Source: JAICYJ01 sp963766445 (lineage in GTDB: Bacteria > Actinomycetota > Thermoleophilia > Gaiellales > JAICJC01). Taken from it: a DNA stretch of 64,000 nt. Made by a program: the position numbers and the translations under genes. The DNA is taken from positions 6,638 to 70,637 of the forward strand of contig CAVXZW010000007.1 of NCBI GenBank assembly GCA_963766445.1, written 5' to 3'. The notes under the pieces were generated by a model. The model saw only the letters and a program-made list of their open reading frames with translations. It searched no databases and was not told the origin of the DNA. Of this stretch, positions 29,058 through 38,237 are shown one piece after another; position 1 is the stretch's first letter; the number at the start of each line of letters is the position of its first letter.

Positions 29058-29342
29058 ATGGCGGAGTACCGGATCACCTACTGGCGCGAGATCCCCTCGA
29101 TGGTGACCGCCCGCGACGGTGCGGCCACGTCCAAGGCGGCGCTGCCCGGCCGCTTCCAGGAGGCCATCGACGAGGCGGCCATGCGCCAGGGCATGGCGGG
29201 CTCCGACGCCTACCTGGAGCAGTGGCATCACGGAGATTGGGAGCGGGCGGACGGAACGCCCGACGAGCTGGTCGCCACCCTGTCGGAGCAGCTCGACAAC
29301 GACTACGACGCGGCGCGCCTGGAATCGCTGCTGGAGGTGTGA
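29058..29342 (+). CDS. Small 'virulence factor' family protein (PF13769-like)
   Basis: 94 residues (start MAEYRITYWREIPSMVTARD; later FQEAIDEAAMRQGMAGSDAYLEQW). It resembles the small family labelled virulence factor in Pfam, a historical name without a demonstrated role. The stop overlaps the start of the homocysteine methyltransferase gene (TGATG), so it belongs to one-carbon metabolism by context. Confidence 0.65.
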   Translation: MAEYRITYWREIPSMVTARDGAATSKAALPGRFQEAIDEAAMRQGMAGSDAYLEQWHHGDWERADGTPDELVATLSEQLDNDYDAARLESLLEV

Positions 29343-30236
29343 TGGGACAGATCGCGACACTGCTGGGAGACACGCGGCCGGCGCTCAGCGACGGCGCCAT
29401 CGGCACCATGCTGCAGGCCGCCGGTCTCATGCCCGGGCGCCTCGCCCGAGATCTGGAACGTCGAGCGCAGCGACGCGATGCGCGTGATCCACACCGCCTA
29501 CGCCGATGCCGGAGCGCGGCTGCTCACCACCAACACCTTCGGCGGCACCCGCCCTCGCCTGGCCCTGCACGGCCACGAGGATCGCGTGCACGAGCTGAAC
29601 GAGGCCGGAGCCCGCATCGCCCGCGACGTGGCGGACGCCTGCGGTGCGCTGGTGCTCGGCAGCATCGGCCCCACCGGCGACCTGATGGAGCCGCTGGGGC
29701 TGCTCAGCCACGACGACGCCGTCGATCTGTTCGCGGAGCAGGCCGGCGGCCTGGCCGCCGGCGGCGCCCACATCCTGCTGTTCGAGACGTTCAGCGACCT
29801 GGGCGAGGTGCGCGCCGGCGTCGAGGGTGCGCGCCGCGCCGCACCCGATCTGCCCGTGGCCGTGACCATGACCTTTGACCTCAAGGGCCACACGATGATG
29901 GGCGTCAGCCCGTCCCAGGCGCTGGCCGAGATATCCGCGCTCGGCGTCGAGCTGATCGGCGGCAACTGCGGCAGCGGGCCCGACGAGATCGAGGCCGTGA
30001 TGGTGACCATGTCCGCCGAGCGTCCGGACGGCGTGCTGCTGCTCGCCCAGAGCAACGCCGGCCTGCCGCAGCTGGTCGGCGACGAGTTCCGCTACGGCGG
30101 CACGCCCGAGGTGATGGCCGACTACGCCGTGCGCATGCAGGAGCTTGGCGTCGACGTGATCGGCTCCTGCTGCGGCAGCACGCCGTCGCACACCGCCGCG
30201 ATGCGCGAGGCGCTCGGCCTGCACGTGAAGACGTAG
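29342..30236 (+). CDS. Homocysteine S-methyltransferase family protein (BHMT/MetH-N-like)
   Basis: About 299 residues: a TIM barrel with DGAIGTML start, GSIGPTGDL, FETFSDLGEV, and the zinc ligands in GGNCGSGP plus the C-terminal GSCCGSTPSHT pair. Enzymes of this family move methyl groups from betaine, S-methylmethionine or a corrinoid to homocysteine. Within a betaine locus it could be a betaine-homocysteine methyltransferase or accept methyl from the corrinoid protein; the sequence alone does not decide. One frameshift near 29441 fits a lost GC. Confidence 0.83.
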
Positions 30237-30251
30237 CCTGGAATCAACCGT

Positions 30252-30440
30252 CTAGCCCTCGATCGTGATCGACATGGTCGGGCACGCGTCCGCGGCCGCC
30301 TCCACGTCGTCGCGCAGCGACTCGTCCACGTCCGCCTGGTAGCGCAGCTCCTGCGGTGACACCAGCTGGAACACCTCCGGGCACTCGATCATGCACTGCC
30401 CGTGGTGCTGGCAGGTCTGCTCGTCCACGACCACCCTCAT
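30252..30440 (-). CDS. 3Fe-4S ferredoxin, P450 partner
   Basis: 62 residues. Cluster ligands C10, C16, C20 and a later Cys in ACPTMS. The second position of the usual 4Fe-4S motif is His13 (CQHHGQC), the hallmark of the [3Fe-4S] ferredoxins that feed actinobacterial P450s. Its ATG overlaps the P450 stop (ATGA), so the two are translationally coupled. Confidence 0.9.
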   Translation of the reverse strand: MRVVVDEQTCQHHGQCMIECPEVFQLVSPQELRYQADVDESLRDDVEAAADACPTMSITIEG

Positions 30441-31654
30441 CCCGCTCCCTCCCGGTCAAACGCGATCGGCAGCTCCACCGGCCCCGTCAGCCCGCTCACC
30501 GGCCGCACCACCGGCTCCGCGGTGTAGCGCGGGTTCGGCATCCGGCGCGCGATCAGCGGCAGCGCCTCGCGCATGTCGATCCGCGCCAGCCAGTGCCCGA
30601 TGCAGTGGTGTGCGCCGCCGCCGAACCCGAAGTGCGGCGGCCGCTCGGCCGTGATATCGAACCGCCCGCCCTCGCCCACCGCCAGCGGGTCGGTGTTGGC
30701 CGGGTACGACAGCAGGTGCAGGGTCGTGCCCTCGGGCAGCGCCAGCCCGCCGAACTCCATGTCCTCCGTCGTGCGCCGCGTCGCCCACATCACCGTCGGG
30801 TTCCAGCGGATCAGCTCCTCGACCGCGTTTGGCGCCAGCTCCGGCCGCTCGGCCAGAAGCGCGCACTGGTCGGGGTGCTCGACGAACAGCTGCATCGCCA
30901 GCCCCAGCTGGTTCTTGGTGGTGTCCATCCCCCCGAACACGATCAGCGACACCATCGCCAGCAGCTCGATGTCGGACAGCGACCCCTGCTCGGCGTCGTG
31001 CGCCTGCACCAGGCTCGAGACGACGTCGTCTCGCGGCCGCACCCGCCGGTCGGCGATCAGCTCCTCCGACACCGCGTACAGGTTCTGCAGGGCGTGCTCG
31101 ATCAGCGCCTGGTGCTCGCGGATCGTGACCCCGAACGACAGCCCCAGGTCGGTCGACCATCGCGACAGGTCGTGCCAGCGCGCCTCGTCCATGCCGATCA
31201 GCTTGCACAGCACCCGCGCCGCGTAGGGCTCGGCGAACTGCGAGACGAACTCGCAGCTGCCCGCGGCCGCGTAGGCGTCGATCAGCTCGTCGGCCAGCGC
31301 CCGGAACTCCGGGCCCATCCGCTCGATCAGCGTCCGCGAGAAGGCGGGATTTGCCAGCTTGCGCAGCCGCCGGTGGTCGTCGCCCTCCTTGCTGAGCATG
31401 ATCTCGGCCCACCACTCCGACAGCAGCCCCTGCTCGATGCCGTTCTGGGCCGGCCAGGCGAAGCTGCCCTGCCGCAGCCGCCGGTCCTTCAGAAGCGCGC
31501 TCACCTCGTCGTAGCGCAGCACCGCCAGGCCGAAGTTGGTGCGCGCCCACCAGCTCTGCTCGCGCGCCGCCGCCACGGCCGCGGACGAGGCCGAGAAGAA
31601 CGGATCCGAGATGTCGAACGAGGGGACGTCGGCGGTGTCGATCGAGAGCGTCAT
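30437..31654 (-). CDS. Cytochrome P450 monooxygenase
   Basis: 405 residues, soluble bacterial class I P450. I-helix FGGMDTTKNQ (oxygen-activating acid-Thr pair), K-helix ExxR in EELIRW, heme loop FGFGGGAHHCIGHW with the axial Cys. It lies 16 bp downstream of the second MttB gene and ends in the ferredoxin gene, so the order MttB, P450, ferredoxin is one operon. A plausible role is oxidative N- or C-oxidation of the same methylated amine. No ferredoxin reductase is adjacent. Intact. Confidence 0.92.
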   Translation of the reverse strand: MTLSIDTADVPSFDISDPFFSASSAAVAAAREQSWWARTNFGLAVLRYDEVSALLKDRRLRQGSFAWPAQNGIEQGLLSEWWAEIMLSKEGDDHRRLRKLANPAFSRTLIERMGPEFRALADELIDAYAAAGSCEFVSQFAEPYAARVLCKLIGMDEARWHDLSRWSTDLGLSFGVTIREHQALIEHALQNLYAVSEELIADRRVRPRDDVVSSLVQAHDAEQGSLSDIELLAMVSLIVFGGMDTTKNQLGLAMQLFVEHPDQCALLAERPELAPNAVEELIRWNPTVMWATRRTTEDMEFGGLALPEGTTLHLLSYPANTDPLAVGEGGRFDITAERPPHFGFGGGAHHCIGHWLARIDMREALPLIARRMPNPRYTAEPVVRPVSGLTGPVELPIAFDREGAG

Positions 31655-31670
31655 GCCCCGGGATTCTGCC

Positions 31671-33110
31671 TCAGTCGCCCAGCTCTTTCCGGCGCCGGGT
31701 GACGTAGTCGGCCAGCTCCTGACGCAGCTGCGGGTCGATCGCAGGCGGCTCGTACTGCTCCAGCCGCTCGCGCCAGATCTCGCCGGCCCGCGCGGTCGCG
31801 TCCCGCTCGCCCAGCCGCTTCCAGCGCTCGAAGTTCTCCGTCGACGACAGCAGCGGTCGGTAGAAGCAGTCGCGGAACCGCTCCAGCGTGTGCGCCGCGC
31901 CGAGGAAGTGCCCGCCCGGGCCCACCTCCTCATGCGCCCCGAATGCGAGCGAGGCCTCGTCCACCTCGAGCGGGGTGAACTCGACCTTCAGCATCCGCAG
32001 CACCTCGATGTCGACGATGAACTTCTCGTAGCACGAGACCAGGCCTGACTCCAGCCAGCCGGCCGAGTGCATCACCCAGTTGGTGCCGGCCAGGAAGGTC
32101 GGGATCATGGTCATGCAGGCCTCGTAGGCCGACTGCGCGTCCACGGTCTGGCTGGACGTGAAGCCGCCGCCGGACCGCCACGGCAGCCCGAAGTGGCGGG
32201 CGATCTGGCCGGTGCAGAACAGGCCGGTGGCCGACTCCGGCGTGCCGAAGCTGGGCGACCCCGACTGCATGTCCGTGTTCGAGAGGAACGACCCGAAGAT
32301 CACCGGCGCGCCCGGCCGCAGCAGCTGCGCCAGCGCGATCCCCGCCAGCGCCTCGGCCATCTGCTGGACGAGTGTTGCCGGGATCGACACCGGCGACATC
32401 GCGCCCATCAGCAGGAACGGCGTGATCACGACCGGCTGGCCGGCGCGCACGTACTCGAACATGGCCGCCAGCATGCGGTCGTCGTATCGCAGGGGCGAGT
32501 TGACGTTGATCAGCCCGATCACGCCCGGCGTGCGCTCGATCGACTCGCGGCCGCCGAGCAGCATCTCGGTCATGCGCACCGAGTCGGCCGCGTTGGGCCC
32601 GGAGGTGACGGAGCCCATGTAGGGCTTGTCGGTCAGCGTCTGCAGCGCGAACACCATGTCCAGGTGGCGGGAGTCGAGCGGCCGGTCGTTGGGCTCGCAG
32701 ATGGTGCCGCCGGCCGAGTCGAGCTCGTCGAACGACTGGGACAGCATCGTGAACCGCTCGAAGTCCTGCATCGTGGCGTCGCGGCGGACGTCGCCCTCGC
32801 GCACGAACGGCGGCCCGTAGACCGACGCGAACGCCATGTGATCGCCGCCGATGTGGATGCTGTGCTCCGGGTTTCGGGCCTGCACGTCGAACTCGTGAGG
32901 CGCCTTCGCCACCTGCTCGAGCACGAAGTCGGGGTCGAGGAAGACCTTGTCGCCGTCCGTCTTCTGGCCGGCCTTGGCGAACACCTCGACCGCCTCCGGC
33001 AGGATGAACTCGACGCCGATCTCCGAGACGATCCGCCGCCAGCCTCCGTCCAGGGTGGCGATCGCCTGCTCTGACAGAATCTCGTAGCGCGGCATCCGGT
33101 TGACGAACAT
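31671..33110 (-). CDS. MttB-family methyltransferase (copy 2)
   Basis: 479 residues from the ATG at 33110 behind a GAAGG ribosome site. MttB-fold motifs: GPPFVREGDVRRDATMQD, TSGPNAADSVRM, GLINVNSPLRYDD, VVITPFLLMGAMSPVS, FGSFLSNTDMQSGSPSFGTPES, HSAGWLESGLVSCYEKF. No in-frame UAG, so not a pyrrolysine enzyme. It diverges clearly from copy 1 and probably uses a different methylated amine. The promoter faces the IclR gene across a shared palindrome; the corrinoid partner starts at 33936. Intact. Confidence 0.87.
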   Translation of the reverse strand: MFVNRMPRYEILSEQAIATLDGGWRRIVSEIGVEFILPEAVEVFAKAGQKTDGDKVFLDPDFVLEQVAKAPHEFDVQARNPEHSIHIGGDHMAFASVYGPPFVREGDVRRDATMQDFERFTMLSQSFDELDSAGGTICEPNDRPLDSRHLDMVFALQTLTDKPYMGSVTSGPNAADSVRMTEMLLGGRESIERTPGVIGLINVNSPLRYDDRMLAAMFEYVRAGQPVVITPFLLMGAMSPVSIPATLVQQMAEALAGIALAQLLRPGAPVIFGSFLSNTDMQSGSPSFGTPESATGLFCTGQIARHFGLPWRSGGGFTSSQTVDAQSAYEACMTMIPTFLAGTNWVMHSAGWLESGLVSCYEKFIVDIEVLRMLKVEFTPLEVDEASLAFGAHEEVGPGGHFLGAAHTLERFRDCFYRPLLSSTENFERWKRLGERDATARAGEIWRERLEQYEPPAIDPQLRQELADYVTRRRKELGD

Positions 33111-33135
33111 TCGCCTTCTCCCTAAGATCTTGATA

Positions 33136-33155
33136 TGTGGAACAATCGTTCCACA
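33136..33155. promoter_or_regulatory. Palindromic operator for the IclR regulator
   Basis: Perfect inverted repeat TGTGGAAC-N4-GTTCCACA in the 44-bp gap between MttB copy 2 (start 33110, minus) and iclR (start 33155, plus). The GGAAC/GTTCC arms resemble operators of IclR-type regulators. Bound protein would block the iclR start and sit over the divergent promoter. Confidence 0.7.
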
Positions 33156-33938
33156 TGATGAGTCGAAAAGCAATGACCGGAACCCAGGCGATCGATCGTG
33201 CCGCCCAGCTGCTCGTCCTCGTCGTCGAGAACGAGTCGTCGAGCAGCGTCGGCGAGCTGGCCGAGGCCGCCGGGCTTCCCAAGAGCACCGTATCGCGCGC
33301 CGTGTCGGCGCTCGAGCGGCAGGGCCTGGTGCAGCGGAGCAGCGCGCGCGGCAGCATCCGCCCGGGGCCGGTGCTGCTGGGCCTGGCCAGGCGCGGCGTC
33401 GGCGAACAGGACATCGCCGAGCTGTGCCGCGGGGCGCTCGACAACCTGGCCGACGCCACCGGCGAGACCATCGACCTGGCGGTCGCCGTGCCCGGCGGCT
33501 CGGAGCAGTACATCGCCCAGGTCGACAGCCGCCACATCCTGGGCACCACCAACTGGGTGGGACGGCGGCTGCCCCACCACTGCACCGCGGTCGGCAAGGT
33601 GCTGGTCGCGTTCGGCGCGGCGCGCCTCCAGCGGGGCGCGCTGGAGCGACTCACCCCCGAGACCATCACCGATCGCGACGCGCTGTCAGCAGAACTGGAT
33701 ACGGTGCGGGCATGCGGATATGCGACCGCCGTGGGCGAGCTGGAGCCGGGCCTGGTGGCCGTTGCGGCGCCGGTGCTTGATGCCGACGGGCGGGCCGTGG
33801 CGGCGATCAGCATCTCGGGGCCCGCAGTTCCGGATACCGAGCGATCGGCTGGACGGGTTTGGCAAACTCCTGACGAAGGAGACGGAAACGCTTTCGGCGC
33901 GCCTGGGATTCCGGCCGGCCGGGGAGGGAGCAGCATGA
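33155..33938 (+). CDS. IclR-family transcriptional regulator
   Basis: About 262 residues. Winged helix at the N-terminus (AIDRAAQLLVLVVE, SVGELAEAAGLPKSTVSRAVSALERQGLVQR) and an IclR effector domain (GETIDLAVAVPGG, TAVGKVLVA, GYATAVGELEPGLVAVAAPV). The start is placed at the ATG at 33155 because the upstream codons lie within the palindrome; 33158 and 33173 are alternatives. One frameshift near 33822 fits a lost CG. After repair the stop overlaps the corrinoid-protein start (ATGA), so it heads the methyl-transfer operon. The effector is presumably the amine substrate. Confidence 0.88.
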
Positions 33939-34604
33939 CCACCGACGAGATCCTGCAAGGGCTGTTCGACAACACGCTGATCGGAAACGCCCCGGCCGTC
34001 AAGGACCTCACCAACGAGGGCCTGGCCATGGGCATGGACCCCGAGACGCTGCTCTACGACGCCCTGATCCCGTCGCTGGAGGAGGTGGGCGCCCGCTTCG
34101 AGCGCGGCGACTTCTTCGTCCCGGAGATGCTCATTGCCGCGCGGGCAATGCAGGGCGCACTGGACATCCTGCGGCCGCTGCTGGCAGAGACCGGCGCCAA
34201 GCCGATCGGCACGTTCGTGATGGGCACCGTCAAGGGCGACGTGCACGACATCGGCAAGAACCTCGTCAACATCATGCTCGAGGGCGCCGGCTTCACCGTG
34301 TACGACCTGGGCGTGAACGTGGCGCCCGAGAAGTTCGTGGAGCAGGTGCAGGAGCACGAGCCCGACATCGTCGGCTTCTCGGCGTTCCTCGACCACCACC
34401 ATGCCGATGTTCAAGGCCAACATCAATGCGCTCGAGAAGTCGGGCCTGCGCGACCGCGTGATCGTGATGGTGGGCGGCGCGCCGGTCACCCAGGAGTACG
34501 CCGACGCGGTCGGCGCCGACGGCTACGCCGCGGACGCGTCCACGGCGGTGCGCCTCGCCAAGGCCCTGATCGAGAACCGCCGATCGGCGGCGGCTCCGGC
34601 ATGA
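33936..34604 (+). CDS. Methyl-accepting corrinoid protein (MttC/MtgC-like)
   Basis: About 223 residues: a helical cap domain (1-85), then a B12-binding Rossmann domain with D-x-H-x-x-G as GDVHDIGKN (axial His104), followed by GAGFTVYDLGVNV and VGGAPVTQEYADAVGADGY. It shuttles the methyl group from an MttB-type enzyme to a methyltetrahydrofolate-forming enzyme. One frameshift near 34393 fits a lost CG. Its stop overlaps the next start (ATGA). Confidence 0.92.
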
Positions 34605-35483
34605 CCCAGGCCGTCTCCGACCGGTTGCGGTCGCTGGCCGCCACGGCCAGCATCGAGGTGACGCCGCGCCACGCGGCCGCCGTGACCGAGCTCGACGGCG
34701 TGTTGCCTGCCGGGACATCGGTCTACATCACGGCGCTTCCCGGAGCCGACCCGTTCGACCTGGTGACGGCCGCCGAGACCATCCGCGCCGCCGGCCACGT
34801 GCCGGTGCCGCACCTGACGGCGCGCGCCATCGCCGGCGACGACGCGCTGGATCGCGCTGCTTTCCCAGCTCCGCGAGCGCGCCGCGGTCGACGACGTGCT
34901 CGTGATCGCGGGCGGCGGGGCGACCGTCGCCGGCGACTACCACAGCTCCATGGACGTGCTCCGGTCGGGCTTGCTGGAGCGGCACGGCATCGTTCGCGCC
35001 GGCGTCGCCGGGCACCCCGAGGGCAGCCCCGACATCGCGCCCGAAGCGATCCTCGAGGCCGTCGCCGAGAAGAACGCCTTCGCCGCCTCATCGGCGATCG
35101 AGCTGCGCATCGTCAGCCAGTTCGCGCTGGCCCCGAGCCCTACGTGAGGTGGGAGCGCGGGCTGCGCGAGGCGGGAAACCGGCTGCCGGTCGTGGCGGGC
35201 ATCCCCGGCGTGACCTCGCCTCCGTCGCTGCTCAAGTTCGCGCTGGCCTGTGGCATCGGCCCCTCCGTGGAGGTGCTCCGCAAGCAGTCGGGCGGGTTGC
35301 TGAAGCTGGCAACGACCCGGCTGTGGCGGCCCGACCAGCTGGCCGAGGGCATCGCGCGGTCGACCATCGACGATCCCGGCAGCCTGATCCAGGGCCTGCA
35401 CCTGTTCCCCTTCGGCGGGGTCGAGCGCGTCGGCCCGCTGGCTGGCCGAGATGCGCACCGCGCCGGCCGCGGTGTCGGCATGA
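34601..35483 (+). CDS. Methylenetetrahydrofolate reductase-like protein
   Basis: About 295 residues after repair: an eight-stranded flavin barrel with EVTPRHAAAV, SVYITALPGADPF, AGHVPVPHLTARAI, LVIAGGG, GVAGHPEGSPD and PVVAGIPGVTSPPSLLKFA, matching the MetF/MTHFR fold but divergent. Between a corrinoid protein and an MtgA-type enzyme it most likely oxidises methyl-THF to methylene-THF, the reverse of the biosynthetic direction; this is inference. Frameshifts near 34847 and 35441 fit lost CG; the one near 35137 could be one or four bases. Confidence 0.8.
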
Positions 35484-35501
35484 GAGCTGAAAGGACGCTG
35501 A

Positions 35502-36374
35502 ATGCAGACCACCATTGAGTCGCGGTCGCGCACGGTCGTGATCGGGGACGGCGCGCCGTTCTGCGTGATCGGCGAGCGCATCAACCCCACCGGCCGCAAG
35601 GCCTTCCAGGCGCAGCTGCAGGCCGGCGACCTGTCCCAGCTCGAGATCGACGTGGCCGAGCAGGTGGCCGGCGGCGCCGACGTGCTGGACGTCAACGTGG
35701 GCGATCCGCTGGCCGACGAGATCGAGCTGATGCGGGCGGCCGTGCCGATGGTGCAGGGCCTGACCGATCTGCCGCTGTGCATCGACTCCTCCATCATCGA
35801 GGCGCTCGAGGCCGGCCTGGGAGCCTACGAGGGCAAGGCGCTCGTCAACTCGGTCACCGGTGAGGACGAGCGGCTGAACCTGATCCTGCCGATCGTGGCC
35901 CGCCACGGCGCGGCGGTGATCGGCCTCGCCAACGACGACGAGATCCCGATGGAGCCGGAGCGCCGGCTGGAGGTGGCCCGCAAGATCGTCTCGGTCGCCG
36001 GCGACCACGGCATCCCGCCGCAGGACGTCGTGATCGACCCGCTGGCGATGCCGGTCGGGGCCGAGCCGCGCGCGGTCACGCTGTTCCTGGAGACGGTGCG
36101 GCTGATCCGCGACGACCTGGGCGTGAACATGACCTGCGGCGCCAGCAACACCTCGTTCGGGCTGCCCGGCCGCCACACCCTGAGCGCCGCCTTCCTGGCG
36201 GTCTCACAGAGCCACGGACTGACCAGCGCCATCATGGACGCGCGCGCTCCGCGAGTGCGTCGAGTCGGTGCGAGCCACCGACTTCCTGCTCGGCCAGGAC
36301 GAGTGGGGCGCCCGCTGGATCGCCGCGCACCGGGCCAAGCTGGCGGCGCAGGCGGCGCAGGCCGCGACAAGTAG
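35502..36374 (+). CDS. Methylcobamide:tetrahydrofolate methyltransferase (MtgA-like)
   Basis: About 292 residues of the pterin-binding (DHPS-like) barrel family: VIGERINPTGRKAF, DVLDVNVGDPLADE, LCIDSSIIEALEAGL, NSVTGEDERL, VIDPLAMPVG, MTCGASNTSFGLPGR. These match MtgA/AcsE/MetH pterin domains, which exchange methyl between corrinoid and tetrahydrofolate. It would unload the corrinoid protein encoded upstream. Frameshifts near 36246 and 36365 fall in CG runs; after repair the protein ends ARDK at 36374. Confidence 0.9.
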   Translation: MQTTIESRSRTVVIGDGAPFCVIGERINPTGRKAFQAQLQAGDLSQLEIDVAEQVAGGADVLDVNVGDPLADEIELMRAAVPMVQGLTDLPLCIDSSIIEALEAGLGAYEGKALVNSVTGEDERLNLILPIVARHGAAVIGLANDDEIPMEPERRLEVARKIVSVAGDHGIPPQDVVIDPLAMPVGAEPRAVTLFLETVRLIRDDLGVNMTCGASNTSFGLPGRHTLSAAFLAVSQSHGLTSAIMDARAPRVRRVGASHRLPARPGRVGRPLDRRAPGQAGGAGGAGRDK

Positions 36375-36377
36375 GCC

Positions 36378-38237
36378 GTGTCGGTGGACGCCGAGACGAT
36401 CGAGCCAGGCACCGGCCGCGTCCGGCTGACGTTCGCGCCCGACGGCGGCGAGGTGCGCGTCCCGGCCGGCACCACCGTGTTCGACGGGGCCAGCTGGAAC
36501 GGCATCGCCATCGACTCGACCTGCGGCGGCCACGGCACCTGCAAGAAGTGCAAGGTGCGGATCACCGACGGCGAGGTGCCGGTCGACACGCTGGATCCGC
36601 GCGCGTTCAGCCCCGACGAGCTGCGCGGCGGCTGGCGGCTGGCGTGCCGCGCGATCGCCACCCACGACCTCGGCGTCGAGGTGCCGCCGCTGCAGACCCG
36701 CCCCAAGGCGGCGCTGGTCGGCGTCGGTCGCCACGTGATCCTGCGCCCGTCAGTGCAGAAGCGCTACCTGGAGCTGGAGGAGCCGTCGCTGGAGGACCAG
36801 GCGTCCGACATGGAGCGTGTGGTCAACGCCGTCGAGGACTTCGAGCTGCGGGTGGAGCTGGGCGCCGCGCGCGGCATCGGCCGCACCCTGAGGTCGTCCA
36901 ACTTCCAGGTCACCGCCGTCATCTGCGACGACGTGCTGATCGACGTCGAGCCCGGTGACACCAGCGATCGGCGCCACGCGATCGCCTTCGACCTGGGCAC
37001 GACCACGGTGGTGGCGACGCTGCTCGACCTCGCCACCGGCCAGCCGCTGGCGGTGCGCTCGATGCTGAACCGCCAGCAGCCGTTCGGCGCCGACGTGATC
37101 TCGCGCGTCTCGGCCACGATGATGGACCCCGACGCGCTGGAGATGCTGCAGCAGCGGGCGCATGAGACGATGAACGGCCTCGCCGGCGAGGTCTGCGAGG
37201 AGGCCGGACTGTCACCGGCGGAGGTGTACGAGATCGTCGTCTGCGGCAACGTCACGATGATGCAGCTGGCGCTGGGCATCGACCCCGAGCCGTTGGGCAT
37301 GTCGCCGTTCATCATCACCGCACGCCGGCTGCCGCCGGCCGTTGCCTCCGACTTCGGCGTTCGCGTGCACCCGCGGGCACCGGCCGCCGTGTTCCCCGCT
37401 CTGGGCGCCTACGTGGGCGGTGACATTGTGGCCGGCATGCTTGCCACCGGCCTCACCCGCGACCGCCGCGTGCGGCTGTTCATCGACGTCGGAACCAACT
37501 CCGAGATCGCACTCGGATCGAGCGAGCGGGTGGTCGCGACCGCGGCGCCCGCCGGCCCCGCCTTCGAGGCCGCCCAGATCCGCTGCGGCATGCGCGCCGC
37601 CGAGGGCGCGATCGAGGGCGTGGTGATCAGCGGCGAGGAGATGACCCTGGAGGTGATCGGCGACGCCGCGCCGGTCGGCATGTGCGGCTCCGGGCTGGTG
37701 GATGCCGTCGCCCAGCTGGTGTCGGCCGGCCTGCTCGACCACTCCGGCCGCTTCATCCCCGACGATGACGCCGCCGAGCTGCACCCGGAGCTGAGCACGC
37801 GTCTGGTGAAGGTGGGCGAGGAGCGGGTGTTCGTGCTGGCATGGCGCGGAGACGACCCCGCGAACGCCATCTACCTGTCGCAGCGCGACGTGCGCGAGCT
37901 GCAGTTCGCCAAGGCCTCGATCGCGACCGGCTGGCGGATTCTGATCAAGGAGCTCGGCCTCGGCGAGGACGAGATCACCCAGGTGCTGCTGGCGGGCAGC
38001 TTCGGCAGCTACCTGTCGCCGGCCAGCGCTGTTCGCATCGGCCTGGTGCCGAAGCTGGCGCTGCCGCGCATCATCTCGGCCGGGAACGTGGCCGGCGAGG
38101 GCGCCAAGATGGCGGCGCTGTCGCTGCGGGAGCGCGCCGCAGCCGATGCCATCCTGGACGAGGTCGAGTACGTGGAGCTGTCCGGGCGGGCAGACTTCAA
38201 CGACATGTTCATGGACGAGCTGGCGTTCCCGGGATGA
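36378..38237 (+). CDS. Corrinoid reductive-activation protein (RamA/RACo-like, DUF4445)
   Basis: 619 residues, GTG start 3 bp after the MtgA stop. N-terminal 2Fe-2S ferredoxin domain with C49, C55, C58 and C90 (CGGHGTCKKC, then RLACRA), a linker, then an ASKHA-type ATPase region (HAIAFDLGTTTVVATL, VCGNVTMMQLALG, FIDVGTNSEIALG, VLLAGSFGSYL). Proteins of this design restore oxidised Co(II) corrinoid to Co(I) at the cost of ATP, required for any corrinoid methyltransferase working in air. Intact. Confidence 0.92.
   Translation: MSVDAETIEPGTGRVRLTFAPDGGEVRVPAGTTVFDGASWNGIAIDSTCGGHGTCKKCKVRITDGEVPVDTLDPRAFSPDELRGGWRLACRAIATHDLGVEVPPLQTRPKAALVGVGRHVILRPSVQKRYLELEEPSLEDQASDMERVVNAVEDFELRVELGAARGIGRTLRSSNFQVTAVICDDVLIDVEPGDTSDRRHAIAFDLGTTTVVATLLDLATGQPLAVRSMLNRQQPFGADVISRVSATMMDPDALEMLQQRAHETMNGLAGEVCEEAGLSPAEVYEIVVCGNVTMMQLALGIDPEPLGMSPFIITARRLPPAVASDFGVRVHPRAPAAVFPALGAYVGGDIVAGMLATGLTRDRRVRLFIDVGTNSEIALGSSERVVATAAPAGPAFEAAQIRCGMRAAEGAIEGVVISGEEMTLEVIGDAAPVGMCGSGLVDAVAQLVSAGLLDHSGRFIPDDDAAELHPELSTRLVKVGEERVFVLAWRGDDPANAIYLSQRDVRELQFAKASIATGWRILIKELGLGEDEITQVLLAGSFGSYLSPASAVRIGLVPKLALPRIISAGNVAGEGAKMAALSLRERAAADAILDEVEYVELSGRADFNDMFMDELAFPG

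Noticed and set aside
24420..33110. Pyrrolysine (UAG) codons in the MttB genes
   Set aside because: No in-frame TAG occurs in either MttB reading frame and no pyl genes are present; both are non-pyrrolysine members.
33137..33154. Upstream GTG start for the IclR gene
   Set aside because: The codons would lie wholly inside the perfect palindrome, and family homology begins after the ATG at 33155.
33110..33155. Programmed frameshifting or split genes as the reason for broken frames
   Set aside because: Breaks occur in all gene classes at unrelated positions but in one dinucleotide context, with no slippery heptamers or conserved positions; an artefact is simpler.
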